Source: Bacteroidaceae bacterium
GTDB taxonomy: Bacteria > Bacteroidota > Bacteroidia > Bacteroidales > Muribaculaceae
Reading direction: 5' to 3'
DNA: 64,000 nucleotides
NCBI GenBank assembly: GCA_021768245.1
Contig: JAETNO010000016.1
Location: forward strand, 1-64,000
The notes beneath the pieces are model-generated. The model ran no database searches. It had not been told where the DNA came from and saw only the letters and a list, made by a program, of their open reading frames with translations. Shown one piece after another: positions 43,288-51,911 of the stretch. How positions within the stretch are numbered: the first letter of the stretch is position 1; each line of letters opens with the position of its first letter. Both the position numbers and the translations under genes were made by a program.

Positions 43288-44634
43288 TTATTGATTATGA
43301 ATGGAGATTTCGTCAGCATCAAGCTTTTCCATCAATCGTTTAGCATCTACATACTGAATCATGCCCTCTGCGACCCGTTTGGCATCCTGCATAGCATGGA
43401 CTACCGTAGCGGGACGGTTAGTGACATCTCCTCCGGCAAAAACTCCCCGGCGGGTGGTCATGCCATATGGAGCCTCTCGTGTCAGTACATAGCCCTTGCT
43501 ATCGACATCGATACCTTTGGTCGTGGATACGATACGTGAGGCCGGTGCACTACCGACCGCCATAATCACCCTGTCGACCTCCATCTTCGAACGGGAACCT
43601 TCGGTATCTACAGTGATACTTCGCAAGCGATTGTCAGTCCCGCCTTCAATCTCGACGACAGAGGATTTCCACATGAATTTGACACCTTCCGCCACAGCCT
43701 CGTCATACTCGGCACGGAGAGCACTCATCTCATTGACAGTACGGTGATATATGACTGTGACCTCACTCGAGCCCATGCGCAATGCTGTGCGCGCGGCATC
43801 AATCGCAGTATTTCCGCAACCTATGACAGCCACCTTGTCTCCATTGCCGACAATCACTTCCTTACGGTCAATCAAACCGGACTGATAAAGGCTGACACGG
43901 CGCAGGAACCATATGGCCTGTCGGACTCCAGGATGTTCAATCCCCGGAATAGGCAGTTTCTTCGGCTTGCCGGTACCGGTACCCATGAAGATAGCATCAA
44001 AACCGCGATTGAACAAATCATCTATAGTAAAGTCCCGTCCGGCTGTCGTGAGGAGATGGAATGTCACTCCGAGATTTTGAATCTTTTTAATCTCACGACG
44101 AACAACCTCCTTCGGCAGACGATATTCAGGAATACCGAACATCAACACACCTCCAGGCTCAGATTCCATTTCAAAAATCTCTACTTTGAAACCTTTGCGT
44201 GCAAGGTCACCGGCAATCGTAAGTCCGGCGGGGCCACTGCCAATCACTGCAATCAAACCTCGCTTCTGCTCAGGGATGGCTTCATGACTGAGGTCTGCCT
44301 CACAATCGAAATCCGCTACAAAACGCTCAAGCTTACCGATGTTAATATGCTTTCCCGCTTTATTGAGCACACAACTGCCCTCACACTGCCGTTCGTGGCC
44401 ACAGACACGACCACAAACCGCAGGGAGATTGCTGCGCGCGTTGATAATCGACATTGCATTGCCAAAGTTTCCCTTGGCAAGCTCGCCAATCCATTCAGGG
44501 ATGTCGTTACTTATCGGACAGCCCTTCTTGCATGACGGCACTTTGCAATGAAGACATCTCTGAGCCTCGCGGACCGCTTCGGGAAGAGTATAATTCTCGG
44601 ATACTTCCTTAAATTCGTTCATCCGTGGAGACAA
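43288..44634 (-). CDS. GltD-like NAD(P)H oxidoreductase with Fe-S N-terminus
   Basis: The 448-aa protein matches the small subunit of glutamate synthase and related flavoproteins such as SudA. The N-terminal cluster domain has CLHCKVPSCKKGCP and ARSNLPAVCGRVCGHERQCEGSC. An FAD motif AVIGSGPAGLTIAG (about 131) and an NAD(P) motif VAVIGCGNTAIDAA follow. It has no large synthase subunit nearby. It sits between kduI and kdgK, which suggests a redox role beside uronate catabolism, but the true partner is unclear. The start may be Met1 or Met5 (MNEFKEV). Confidence 0.82.
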   Translation of the reverse strand: MSPRMNEFKEVSENYTLPEAVREAQRCLHCKVPSCKKGCPISNDIPEWIGELAKGNFGNAMSIINARSNLPAVCGRVCGHERQCEGSCVLNKAGKHINIGKLERFVADFDCEADLSHEAIPEQKRGLIAVIGSGPAGLTIAGDLARKGFKVEIFEMESEPGGVLMFGIPEYRLPKEVVRREIKKIQNLGVTFHLLTTAGRDFTIDDLFNRGFDAIFMGTGTGKPKKLPIPGIEHPGVRQAIWFLRRVSLYQSGLIDRKEVIVGNGDKVAVIGCGNTAIDAARTALRMGSSEVTVIYHRTVNEMSALRAEYDEAVAEGVKFMWKSSVVEIEGGTDNRLRSITVDTEGSRSKMEVDRVIMAVGSAPASRIVSTTKGIDVDSKGYVLTREAPYGMTTRRGVFAGGDVTNRPATVVHAMQDAKRVAEGMIQYVDAKRLMEKLDADEISIHNQ

Positions 44635-44641
44635 TTATCAA

Positions 44642-45562
44642 TTATTCCATATCGAGATATGTCACCTTGTCCATGTCGCCATAGTCAAGGTTTTCGCCAC
44701 CCATGCCCCAGATGAACATGTAGTTGGAAGTTCCTGCCGCAGCATGAACCGACCATTCGGGCGACATCACAGCCTGCTCATTGTGAAGCCATATGAGGCG
44801 GTTTTCCTGAGGTTCACCCATAATGTGACAGATTGCATTTCCTTCAGGAACATTAAAATAGAAATAAGCTTCCACGCGACGGTCATGTGTATGAGCGGGC
44901 ATCGTGTTCCAAACGCTACCGGGCTTAAGCTCGGTAAGGCCCATCTGAAGCTGGCATGGACCCTCTTCAAGCACATTGCCAACAATAAGCTGGTTGATTA
45001 CGCGGTCGTTGCTCTCCTCCAGTGAACCGGCCTTAATGCAGTTGGCCTTGATAGAGCCCTTACGGCCATCGATTGTGATAAGCTGAGTCTTATATTCCTT
45101 ATGAGCTGGAGTGGAGTTGAGATAGAACTTCGCAGGATTTGAAGCGTCTTTGCTGCGGAAGCTGACGTTCTTCTTGCCACGGCCTACATAGAGCGCGTCC
45201 TTGAAGTGAAGTTCATATTCCTTGCCGTCGACAGTTACAATGCCGTCGCCACCTATATTGATTACACCGAGTTCACGACGCTGGAGGAAATATTCCGCCT
45301 TCAAAGGATCTATTGTTTCCAAAACGACCTCCTTGGTCACAGGCACAGTGCCACCATAGATAATGCGGTCGTACATTGAATATGTAAGATTGACCTTATC
45401 CTGCTCCATCACTTTGGGCATCATGAAATGGGAGCGTAGCTGTTTGGTGTCATAGTGCTTCACATCGTCGGGATGGCATGCACGGAGAATCGTATAGTCA
45501 GTCTGAGCCATAGCTGTGATTGAGGCTAATGCAAGAGAAACGGTAATAAATATTTTTTTCAT
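44642..45562 (-). CDS. kduI: 5-keto-4-deoxyuronate isomerase KduI with signal peptide
   Basis: The 306-aa cupin enzyme isomerises 4-deoxy-L-threo-5-hexosulose uronate to 2,5-diketo-3-deoxygluconate. The zinc site is complete: HTHDRRVEAYFYF supplies two His and a Glu, and EWSVHAAAG supplies the last His. Before the family's usual start (TDYTILRACHPDDVKHYDT) there are about 20 extra residues, MKKIFITVSLALASITAMAQ, a textbook Bacteroidetes signal peptide with cleavage after AMA. The internal start that would remove it would also remove conserved sequence. So the enzyme appears to be exported, unlike the cytosolic E. coli KduI. Confidence 0.9.
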   Translation of the reverse strand: MKKIFITVSLALASITAMAQTDYTILRACHPDDVKHYDTKQLRSHFMMPKVMEQDKVNLTYSMYDRIIYGGTVPVTKEVVLETIDPLKAEYFLQRRELGVINIGGDGIVTVDGKEYELHFKDALYVGRGKKNVSFRSKDASNPAKFYLNSTPAHKEYKTQLITIDGRKGSIKANCIKAGSLEESNDRVINQLIVGNVLEEGPCQLQMGLTELKPGSVWNTMPAHTHDRRVEAYFYFNVPEGNAICHIMGEPQENRLIWLHNEQAVMSPEWSVHAAAGTSNYMFIWGMGGENLDYGDMDKVTYLDME

Positions 45563-45586
45563 TTTATGTGTGATATAGTTCGGGAT

Positions 45587-46975
45587 TTAATTATTGACAC
45601 TGTCTACCTTACCAATACGGCGACGGTTCCATACGACAAGGCCAAGGGTAAGTACGGTAAGAAGACCGGCACCTACAAACTTAAGATTGTGGACACACTG
45701 GAAAATAACCCATGAGAAGGGGCTGCCGGCGAAGTCAAGACTACCTGCCGAGAAACCTTCCGGGATAGCCACCGCAGCATCATGAGTATTGACATATACA
45801 TCATGGGCGGCAAGCGTGAAATACGGAGAGAGATATGTCACCATATAAAGTGCCAAAACAATGACTACAAGACCGACAATAAAGGTCTTGACAACATTGC
45901 CCTTGGTATATGGAAGTACAAGGGGGAACACGTAGAACATTCCGGCAAGTGAAGCCAACGGAAGGAACTGATTGCCCGGAAGAGCCACCGCCAACAGAAG
46001 AGTCACTGGGATGAGGAGAAGCGACACGACAAGAGTAGTGGGATGGCCTATGACAAGCGCGGGACTCATACCGATAGAGAGACCTTTCGCCCCCTTGAAT
46101 TTACGGGCGATAAGTTCACGCGTCTGGTCGGAAATTGGTTTCAAGCCTTCGATGAAAAGAACTGTGACACGGGGGATAAGTTCCATCACCGCGCCCATCT
46201 TTATGCCGAGGCCAAGGATGTATGGAATCTGCTCCACAAGCTGGGCTCCTGTAGTGCAAGTGAGACAACCAATCACCACTCCGACAATCACACCGAGAAA
46301 AAGCGGCTCTCCGAGAATACCGAATTTCTTTTTCATGCCTTCGGCATCAATCTCAAGCTTCGACATGAATGGAATCTTGTCGAGACCCTTATTGATAGCC
46401 CACGCGAAAGGGACGAATCCGGCACAGAATGGCTGCGGGATAGAGATTCCTTCCATATCCTTATAGAATTTCTGGAATTTTGGAGCAGTTATATCCGCAA
46501 TCACAAGAGTGATTATATAGCATATCACCGCTGCAAAGAAGCCCCATAGGAGTGAATGAGTGGCAAAATACACAACAGCCCCGATAAAGGCGAAGTGCCA
46601 ATAGTTCCAAAGGTCGATATTGACCGTACGGGTTCCCTTGACGAGGAGGAGCAACAGATTGACACCGAGGCACACAGGGATGATAAAAGCTCCTACAGCA
46701 GTATTGTAGGCAACAGCGGCCGCTGCCGGCCAGCCCATGTCAAAGACCTGAAGCTGAAGATCGTAGATTTCGACGACCCCGTTAAGCGCGGGGCCAAGAC
46801 TCGAAGTAAGAAGGGCGGTAATTACTGAAAGCCCAATAAAACCCACACCGACTTTAAGGCCACACATCAGCGACTTGCCAAACTTGATGCCGATACACAA
46901 TCCAAGAATCGTGAAAATAATAGGCATCATCACAGCCGCACCGAGACCGATAATATAAGAGAATACTTGTTCCAT
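45587..46975 (-). CDS. PTS galactitol-type IIC component, orphan
   Basis: The 462-aa membrane protein matches the GatC/SgcC IIC family (MMPIIFTILGLCIGIKFGKSLMCGLKVGVGFIGL; PFAWAINKGLDKIPFMSKLEIDAEG). About eleven or twelve helices are predicted. No IIA, IIB, HPr or EI gene is in the window, and most Bacteroidales lack a sugar PTS, so it probably acts as a secondary carrier. Its place between kduD and kduI suggests the cargo is a keto-deoxy-uronate (inference). It lies 24 nt before kduI. Confidence 0.85.
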   Translation of the reverse strand: MEQVFSYIIGLGAAVMMPIIFTILGLCIGIKFGKSLMCGLKVGVGFIGLSVITALLTSSLGPALNGVVEIYDLQLQVFDMGWPAAAAVAYNTAVGAFIIPVCLGVNLLLLLVKGTRTVNIDLWNYWHFAFIGAVVYFATHSLLWGFFAAVICYIITLVIADITAPKFQKFYKDMEGISIPQPFCAGFVPFAWAINKGLDKIPFMSKLEIDAEGMKKKFGILGEPLFLGVIVGVVIGCLTCTTGAQLVEQIPYILGLGIKMGAVMELIPRVTVLFIEGLKPISDQTRELIARKFKGAKGLSIGMSPALVIGHPTTLVVSLLLIPVTLLLAVALPGNQFLPLASLAGMFYVFPLVLPYTKGNVVKTFIVGLVVIVLALYMVTYLSPYFTLAAHDVYVNTHDAAVAIPEGFSAGSLDFAGSPFSWVIFQCVHNLKFVGAGLLTVLTLGLVVWNRRRIGKVDSVNN

Positions 46976-47077
46976 TAAACTATGCTATGAAATGCGATAG
47001 GGAGAGGGGATAATAATATTGAAGCCGGGAGAGCTATCCTTTGTCAGGACGCCCTTCCGGCAAAAATGATTCTTAAG

Positions 47078-47872
47078 TTATTTAGGCTGCTTGCCGATAT
47101 AAGCGAGAATACCGCCGTCGACATAAAGCACATGGCCGTTCACGAAGTCGCTCGCATCCGATGCAAGGAAAACGGCAGGCCCCATAAGGTCTTCGGGTGT
47201 TCCCCAACGGGCAGCAGGGGTCTTCGAAATAATGAACTGGTCGAAGGGATGGCGGGAGCCGTCAGGCTGAATCTCACGCAGAGGAGCGGTCTGGTCGGTA
47301 GCTATATAACCCGGGCCAATGCCATTACACTGGATGTTATGTTCGCCATATTCCGAGCAGATATTTCGGGTAAGCATCTTCAAGCCACCCTTGGCTGCCG
47401 CATAAGCCGAAACGGTCTCGCGACCAAGCTCGCTCATCATAGAGCAGATGTTTATAATCTTACCGTGACCTTTCTTAATCATGCCAGGAATCACGGCTTT
47501 AGCACAGATATATGGAGCGACAAGGTCAACGTCGACCACACGACGGAAGTCATTGACATCCATCTCTTCCATAGGAATTCGCTTGATAATACCGGCGTTG
47601 TTCACAAGTATGTCAATCGTTCCGACAGTTGCTTCGATATCGGCAACCATAGCCTTCACAGCTTCTTCATCGGTAACATCACAAAGATAGCCCTTAGCGT
47701 CGATTCCAAGCTCCTTATATGCCTTAAGACCGCGGTCAACAGTTTCCTGACGCGAGCAGTTAAACACAATTTTGGCACCTGCTTCAGCAAAAGCCTGGGC
47801 TATAGCAAGTCCTATTCCATAGGCGGCACCGGTCACGAGTGCGACCTTGCCTTCAAGTGAAAAATTAACCAT
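47078..47872 (-). CDS. kduD: 2-deoxy-D-gluconate 3-dehydrogenase KduD
   Basis: The 264-aa short-chain dehydrogenase reduces 2,5-diketo-3-deoxygluconate to 2-keto-3-deoxygluconate with NADH. It has the Rossmann glycine motif VTGAAYGIGLAIA, the NNAGI motif, and the catalytic triad Ser ... YAAAK (CSMMSELGRETVSAYAAAKGG). It ends DGGILAYIGK as in other KduD proteins. It is the first gene of the uronate operon. Confidence 0.92.
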   Translation of the reverse strand: MVNFSLEGKVALVTGAAYGIGLAIAQAFAEAGAKIVFNCSRQETVDRGLKAYKELGIDAKGYLCDVTDEEAVKAMVADIEATVGTIDILVNNAGIIKRIPMEEMDVNDFRRVVDVDLVAPYICAKAVIPGMIKKGHGKIINICSMMSELGRETVSAYAAAKGGLKMLTRNICSEYGEHNIQCNGIGPGYIATDQTAPLREIQPDGSRHPFDQFIISKTPAARWGTPEDLMGPAVFLASDASDFVNGHVLYVDGGILAYIGKQPK

Positions 47873-47939
47873 TTTATGCGTTATTAATTAAGTTTCAGGT
47901 ATTTATAAATTTAAAGGTATGAATCCTATAATTCGGTCG

Positions 47940-47971
47940 TAAAATTAGCAATTTTAACACTATCCCCCAAA
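47940..47971 (-). promoter_or_regulatory. Promoter for uronate operon
   Basis: On the minus strand TTTG (47968-47971), 20 nt and TAATTTTA (47940-47947) match the consensus with one base off. The kduD start (47872) is 68 nt downstream. In the 326-nt divergent gap (47873-48198) the only features I can support are this and the opposite promoter. Confidence 0.6.
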
Positions 47972-48060
47972 TTTCACAACTTAAATCTTGTAAAAATCGC
48001 CGTCAAGAAACTTCCCGGTGACAGCAAGAATAATGCCGAGACCATAAAGCTTATATAAAA

Positions 48061-48092
48061 ATTGTGAATATACACTTTTATGATTATATTTG
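48061..48092 (+). promoter_or_regulatory. Promoter for fructose-bisphosphatase gene
   Basis: ATTG (48061-48064), 20 nt and TATATTTG (48085-48092) match the Bacteroidetes consensus. The ATG at 48199 is about 107 nt beyond, leaving a fairly long 5' leader. Confidence 0.65.
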
Positions 48093-48198
48093 TCAGCGAA
48101 AAGGATATTGTCCAGTATAGGACTTTGGCATCCTCATGCAGACATCATAGCCTGTCATCGCATTAGTAACCATTGAAAAATACAACCTCACAAAAACC

Positions 48199-50217
48199 AT
48201 GTCGCCCGTAGAAAAGAAGGTCAACGCCGCAAATGCGGAAAATGACCGCCGTATACTCGAACTCCTCGCCCAGACGTTCCCCGACATCAGCGCGGCCAGC
48301 ACTGAAATCATCAATCTCGAGGCAATCCTCAATCTGCCCAAAGGGACAGAACATTTTGTAGCAGACCTGCATGGCGAACATGAAGCCTTCCGTCATATTC
48401 TAAAAAACGCATCAGGGAATATAAAGCGCAAAGTAACCGACATCTACGGAACTTCGATGCGTGAGAGCGAGATACGCCAGCTCTGCTCCCTGATATATTA
48501 TCCCGAGGAAAAGATGCAGATTGTAAGAGCTACAGAAGAAAATATGGATGATTTCTACAACATCACTCTTCATCAGCTAATCCGTGTCTGCCAGAACGTA
48601 TCTTCAAAATACACCCGTTCGAAAGTCCGCAAGGCCCTACCGAAAGAATTCGCCTATATAATCGAAGAGCTACTGCATGAGTCGGGAGGAGAATATGACA
48701 AGCAAGCTTACTTTAACCGCATTATCGAAACCATCATTTCGACCGGTCAGGCAGACGCCTTCATCGTAGCGATGTGCAAGGTGATTCAGAAGCTAAGCAT
48801 CGACCAGCTCCATATCCTCGGCGACGTTTATGACAGGGGCCCGGGAGCCCACCTCATAATGGACACACTATGCCACTACGGGAACTGGGACATACAGTGG
48901 GGCAACCACGACATACTGTGGATGGGTGCGGCAGCCGGCAACCTATGTTGTATAGCCAATGTGGTCAGGGTATCGCTCCGCTATGCGAACCTTGCTACCC
49001 TGGAGGATGGCTATGGTATCAATCTGCTTCCTCTCGCCACAATGGCCATGGAAGAATACGCCGACGATCCCTGCACCGAGTTCATGCCACATATCGACAA
49101 GGGACAGACAGAGCATCCCGAAAAGACACTCCGTCTGATGGCTCAGATGCATAAAGCCATAGCCGTAATCCAGTTCAAACTTGAAGGGGCTATGGCCATG
49201 AAACATCCGGAATGGGAAATGACCGGGCGTAATCTCCTCCACAAGATTGACTTCAGCAATAAAACAGTCGAAATAGACGGTCACATATATGACATGTGTG
49301 ACTGTAATTTCCCGACAATCGATCTGTCCGATCCTTACAGACTGACTCAGGAAGAAGAGGCCCTGATGGAAAAACTTCACCACTCATTCACTGTAAGCAC
49401 AGGGCTTAAACGCCATATCTCATGCCTTTTCAGCCATGGGTGCATGTATGGGGTTTACAATTCAAATCTACTATTCCACGCTTCAATGCCCCTTAACGCC
49501 GACGGATCTTTAAAATATGTAGAGGTCAATGGCAATAAATATCGCGGCAAAGAACTCTTTCATCAAATAGGCATGCTCGTACGCTCCGCTTTCAACGATG
49601 ACACGCCCGCAGCCGACAAAGACTATGCCCGCGATTATTACTGGTATCTTTGGTGTGGCCCCGACTCTCCCCTATTCGACAAGAATAAAATGACGACCTT
49701 CGAAAGATACTTCATCAAGGACCCCGACGCCCGAAAAGAAGAAAAAGGTCATTATTACACGTTGCGCCAGCGCGAGGATATATGCGACATGATTCTCGAC
49801 GAGTTTAACGTCGAAGGCTCGCAACGCCACATAATCAACGGGCATGTGCCTGTTCGCACTCAAAAAGGAGAAAGCCCCATAAGGGCCAACGGCAAACTCA
49901 TGGTGATTGACGGAGGATTCGCTAAAGCATACCATAAAACCACAGGCATTGCAGGATATACGCTGATATACCACAGCAGCAACTTCGAACTCGTAGAGCA
50001 CGAACCTTTCACCTCCGAAGAGGAAGCAATCAGAAACGGGACAGACATCGTGCGCTCAACCAAAATGGTAGAACAGACATCGCAACGCATACGCGTACGA
50101 GATACTGACAAGGGAAAGATACTCCAGAGCCAGATTGATGAACTCGCGGAACTCCTCTACGCTTTCCGCCACGGAATCATCAAGGAACGCACCTCAAACA
50201 AAAACACCATAATCTGA
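48199..50217 (+). CDS. fbp: Class III fructose-1,6-bisphosphatase
   Basis: The 672-aa enzyme makes fructose 6-phosphate in gluconeogenesis. Class III FBPases are calcineurin-like metallophosphatases; the metal motifs visible are FVADLHGEHEAF, ILGDVYDRGPGAH and WGNHDILWMGAAAGN, and the late INGHVPVRTQKGESP and VIDGGFAKAYH. The length is typical of the family (about 640-670). The 5' leader has the promoter at 48061-48092. The next gene starts 45 nt downstream, so transcription may continue into it. Confidence 0.95.
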   Translation: MSPVEKKVNAANAENDRRILELLAQTFPDISAASTEIINLEAILNLPKGTEHFVADLHGEHEAFRHILKNASGNIKRKVTDIYGTSMRESEIRQLCSLIYYPEEKMQIVRATEENMDDFYNITLHQLIRVCQNVSSKYTRSKVRKALPKEFAYIIEELLHESGGEYDKQAYFNRIIETIISTGQADAFIVAMCKVIQKLSIDQLHILGDVYDRGPGAHLIMDTLCHYGNWDIQWGNHDILWMGAAAGNLCCIANVVRVSLRYANLATLEDGYGINLLPLATMAMEEYADDPCTEFMPHIDKGQTEHPEKTLRLMAQMHKAIAVIQFKLEGAMAMKHPEWEMTGRNLLHKIDFSNKTVEIDGHIYDMCDCNFPTIDLSDPYRLTQEEEALMEKLHHSFTVSTGLKRHISCLFSHGCMYGVYNSNLLFHASMPLNADGSLKYVEVNGNKYRGKELFHQIGMLVRSAFNDDTPAADKDYARDYYWYLWCGPDSPLFDKNKMTTFERYFIKDPDARKEEKGHYYTLRQREDICDMILDEFNVEGSQRHIINGHVPVRTQKGESPIRANGKLMVIDGGFAKAYHKTTGIAGYTLIYHSSNFELVEHEPFTSEEEAIRNGTDIVRSTKMVEQTSQRIRVRDTDKGKILQSQIDELAELLYAFRHGIIKERTSNKNTII

Positions 50218-50262
50218 TATTGCCGTCCGAAAATACCGAACATTGACTCATGCTGAAAATAT

Positions 50263-50826
50263 ATGAAATACAATAAGTCAGATATATGGGAGAACTCCGC
50301 CCCCAACAACTTTCTGTTTTTCTGGAAGCACACTGACGGAGGAGATAAGAGCAATAATACTTGTTTGAGTCAGTGGTACGCCTCCCCTTTTACGGTCAAA
50401 GGCATTTACTATAATTGTGCCGAGCAATACATGATGGCCGAGAAAGCTCGGATATTTGGCGACGAAGTCACCTGGCAACAGATTATGGAGTCGTATTCCC
50501 CACATATTATGAAAAAACTTGGCCGGCGCGTCAAAAATTTCGACAATGATGTCTGGAGTAAAAGCTGTGTGGAGATTGTCAAGAAAGGCAGCCTGGCCAA
50601 ATTCACTCAAAACCACGAGTTGAAGAAATATCTACTCTCCACAGGCGATAAAATCCTGGTAGAAGCATCCCCGTTTGACACCATATGGGGTATAGGATTG
50701 TCGGCTGACGATCCTCGAGCATGTATGCCTCGGGAATGGCGGGGAGAAAATTTACTCGGTTTCATATTGATGGAGGTACGCGACATACTCCGAAAGCCAG
50801 CCGAAGAAGCATCGAATGACATATGA
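50263..50826 (+). CDS. NADAR domain protein (YbiA-like)
   Basis: The 187-aa NADAR-domain protein has the fold's conserved blocks: LSQWYASPF near residue 36, CAEQYMMAEKARIF near 52, MKKLGRRVKNFD, and the C-terminal VEASPFDTIWGIGLSADDP ... NLLGFILMEVRDIL. Members hydrolyse N-glycosidic bonds in ADP-ribose-type molecules, and some remove ADP-ribose from guanine in DNA as antitoxins to DarT. It overlaps the following ADP-ribosylglycohydrolase by 4 nt. Base composition looks somewhat richer in A/T than the neighbours. Confidence 0.88.
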   Translation: MKYNKSDIWENSAPNNFLFFWKHTDGGDKSNNTCLSQWYASPFTVKGIYYNCAEQYMMAEKARIFGDEVTWQQIMESYSPHIMKKLGRRVKNFDNDVWSKSCVEIVKKGSLAKFTQNHELKKYLLSTGDKILVEASPFDTIWGIGLSADDPRACMPREWRGENLLGFILMEVRDILRKPAEEASNDI

Positions 50827-51899
50827 CAACAGAGCAATTAAAAGATAAATGCCGTGGCTCGCTCGTTGGTGGTGCCGTCGGTGATGCACTCGGCTATCCA
50901 GTCGAGTTTATAGATTCTTTCAATGAGATAAGAACCAAATATGGCGAAAATGGCCTTACAGAATATGACATAAGTTATACATGGCCTGACACTGATGTAT
51001 CCAACCGATATGCGTTAGTTTCAGACGACACTCAGATGACATTATATACAGCGGAGGGGTTGCTTGAAGCGATAAGGAAAGATAAACCGATTGTCCCGAT
51101 GATATGCAACGCTTATCTCGTATGGTTCGGGAATCAGGTCGGGAAAAAAGTGAAGGTTTCGTATAAATCAACTATGTCACAGATTAAACGACTGAATCAA
51201 CGTCGTGCACCAGGGAATACATGCCTTACCTCATTGTTTTCTATCTACAGCGGGAAAGAACCTGTAAATTCAAGCAAGGGATGCGGAGGCGTGATGCGCG
51301 TTGCCCCTATAGGTATTTATGGAGCAAGCCATGACTGGACTCTCGAAGAAACGGTACGAATTGCAGGTGAAGTGGCAGAAATCACTCACCAACATCCGTT
51401 GAGCACATATTCATCTGGAGCATTGGCTGTAATTGTGCAGCAATGTATAACAGCTGAAAATATTGATTCCAAGTCATTCAAGGATATCATAAACAAATCG
51501 GTTGACGTAGTGGCGAATGTCTACGGTGAACATGTTCCTGCTATGGAGAATTTCAGACAGATTATTATAAAGGCCCTCGAATTAGAACACAATCAACTTT
51601 TGGATTGGAAAATTATAGAAAACAATATCGGAGGTGGTTGGGTGGCTGAAGAGACATTGGCTATAGCAATATTATCTGTGCTTCGCCACATCGATGATTT
51701 CAAAGATTGCCTGATATGCGCTGTCAACCATGGTGGGGACAGTGACTCTACAGCTGCAGTGGCTGGTAACATCATTGGAGCAATCCTCGGCTACAATGCC
51801 ATTCCTGAAAGATATAAGACCAATCTCGAACTCCACGACCTAATAGTGTCCGTTGCTGATGATATCACCACGATGATGCCAACAAGCATACATACCTGA
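50823..51899 (+). CDS. ADP-ribosylglycohydrolase (DraG/ARH family)
   Basis: The 358-aa enzyme belongs to the ADP-ribosyl hydrolase fold that removes ADP-ribose from proteins or small molecules. The two-metal centre is complete: GGAVGDALG near residue 16, SDDTQMTLYTAEG near 62 and the C-terminal HGGDSDSTAAVAGNIIGAILG. Its start overlaps the NADAR stop by 4 nt, so the pair is translationally coupled. No ADP-ribosyltransferase gene is seen next to it. The convergent ClC gene ends 12 nt after its stop. Confidence 0.9.
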   Translation: MTTEQLKDKCRGSLVGGAVGDALGYPVEFIDSFNEIRTKYGENGLTEYDISYTWPDTDVSNRYALVSDDTQMTLYTAEGLLEAIRKDKPIVPMICNAYLVWFGNQVGKKVKVSYKSTMSQIKRLNQRRAPGNTCLTSLFSIYSGKEPVNSSKGCGGVMRVAPIGIYGASHDWTLEETVRIAGEVAEITHQHPLSTYSSGALAVIVQQCITAENIDSKSFKDIINKSVDVVANVYGEHVPAMENFRQIIIKALELEHNQLLDWKIIENNIGGGWVAEETLAIAILSVLRHIDDFKDCLICAVNHGGDSDSTAAVAGNIIGAILGYNAIPERYKTNLELHDLIVSVADDITTMMPTSIHT

Positions 51900-51911
51900 G
51901 AATGGACAATC

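Noticed and set aside
47066..47860. 264-codon plus-strand frame opposite kduD
   Set aside because: It covers almost exactly the antisense of kduD; SDR motifs show the minus strand is coding.
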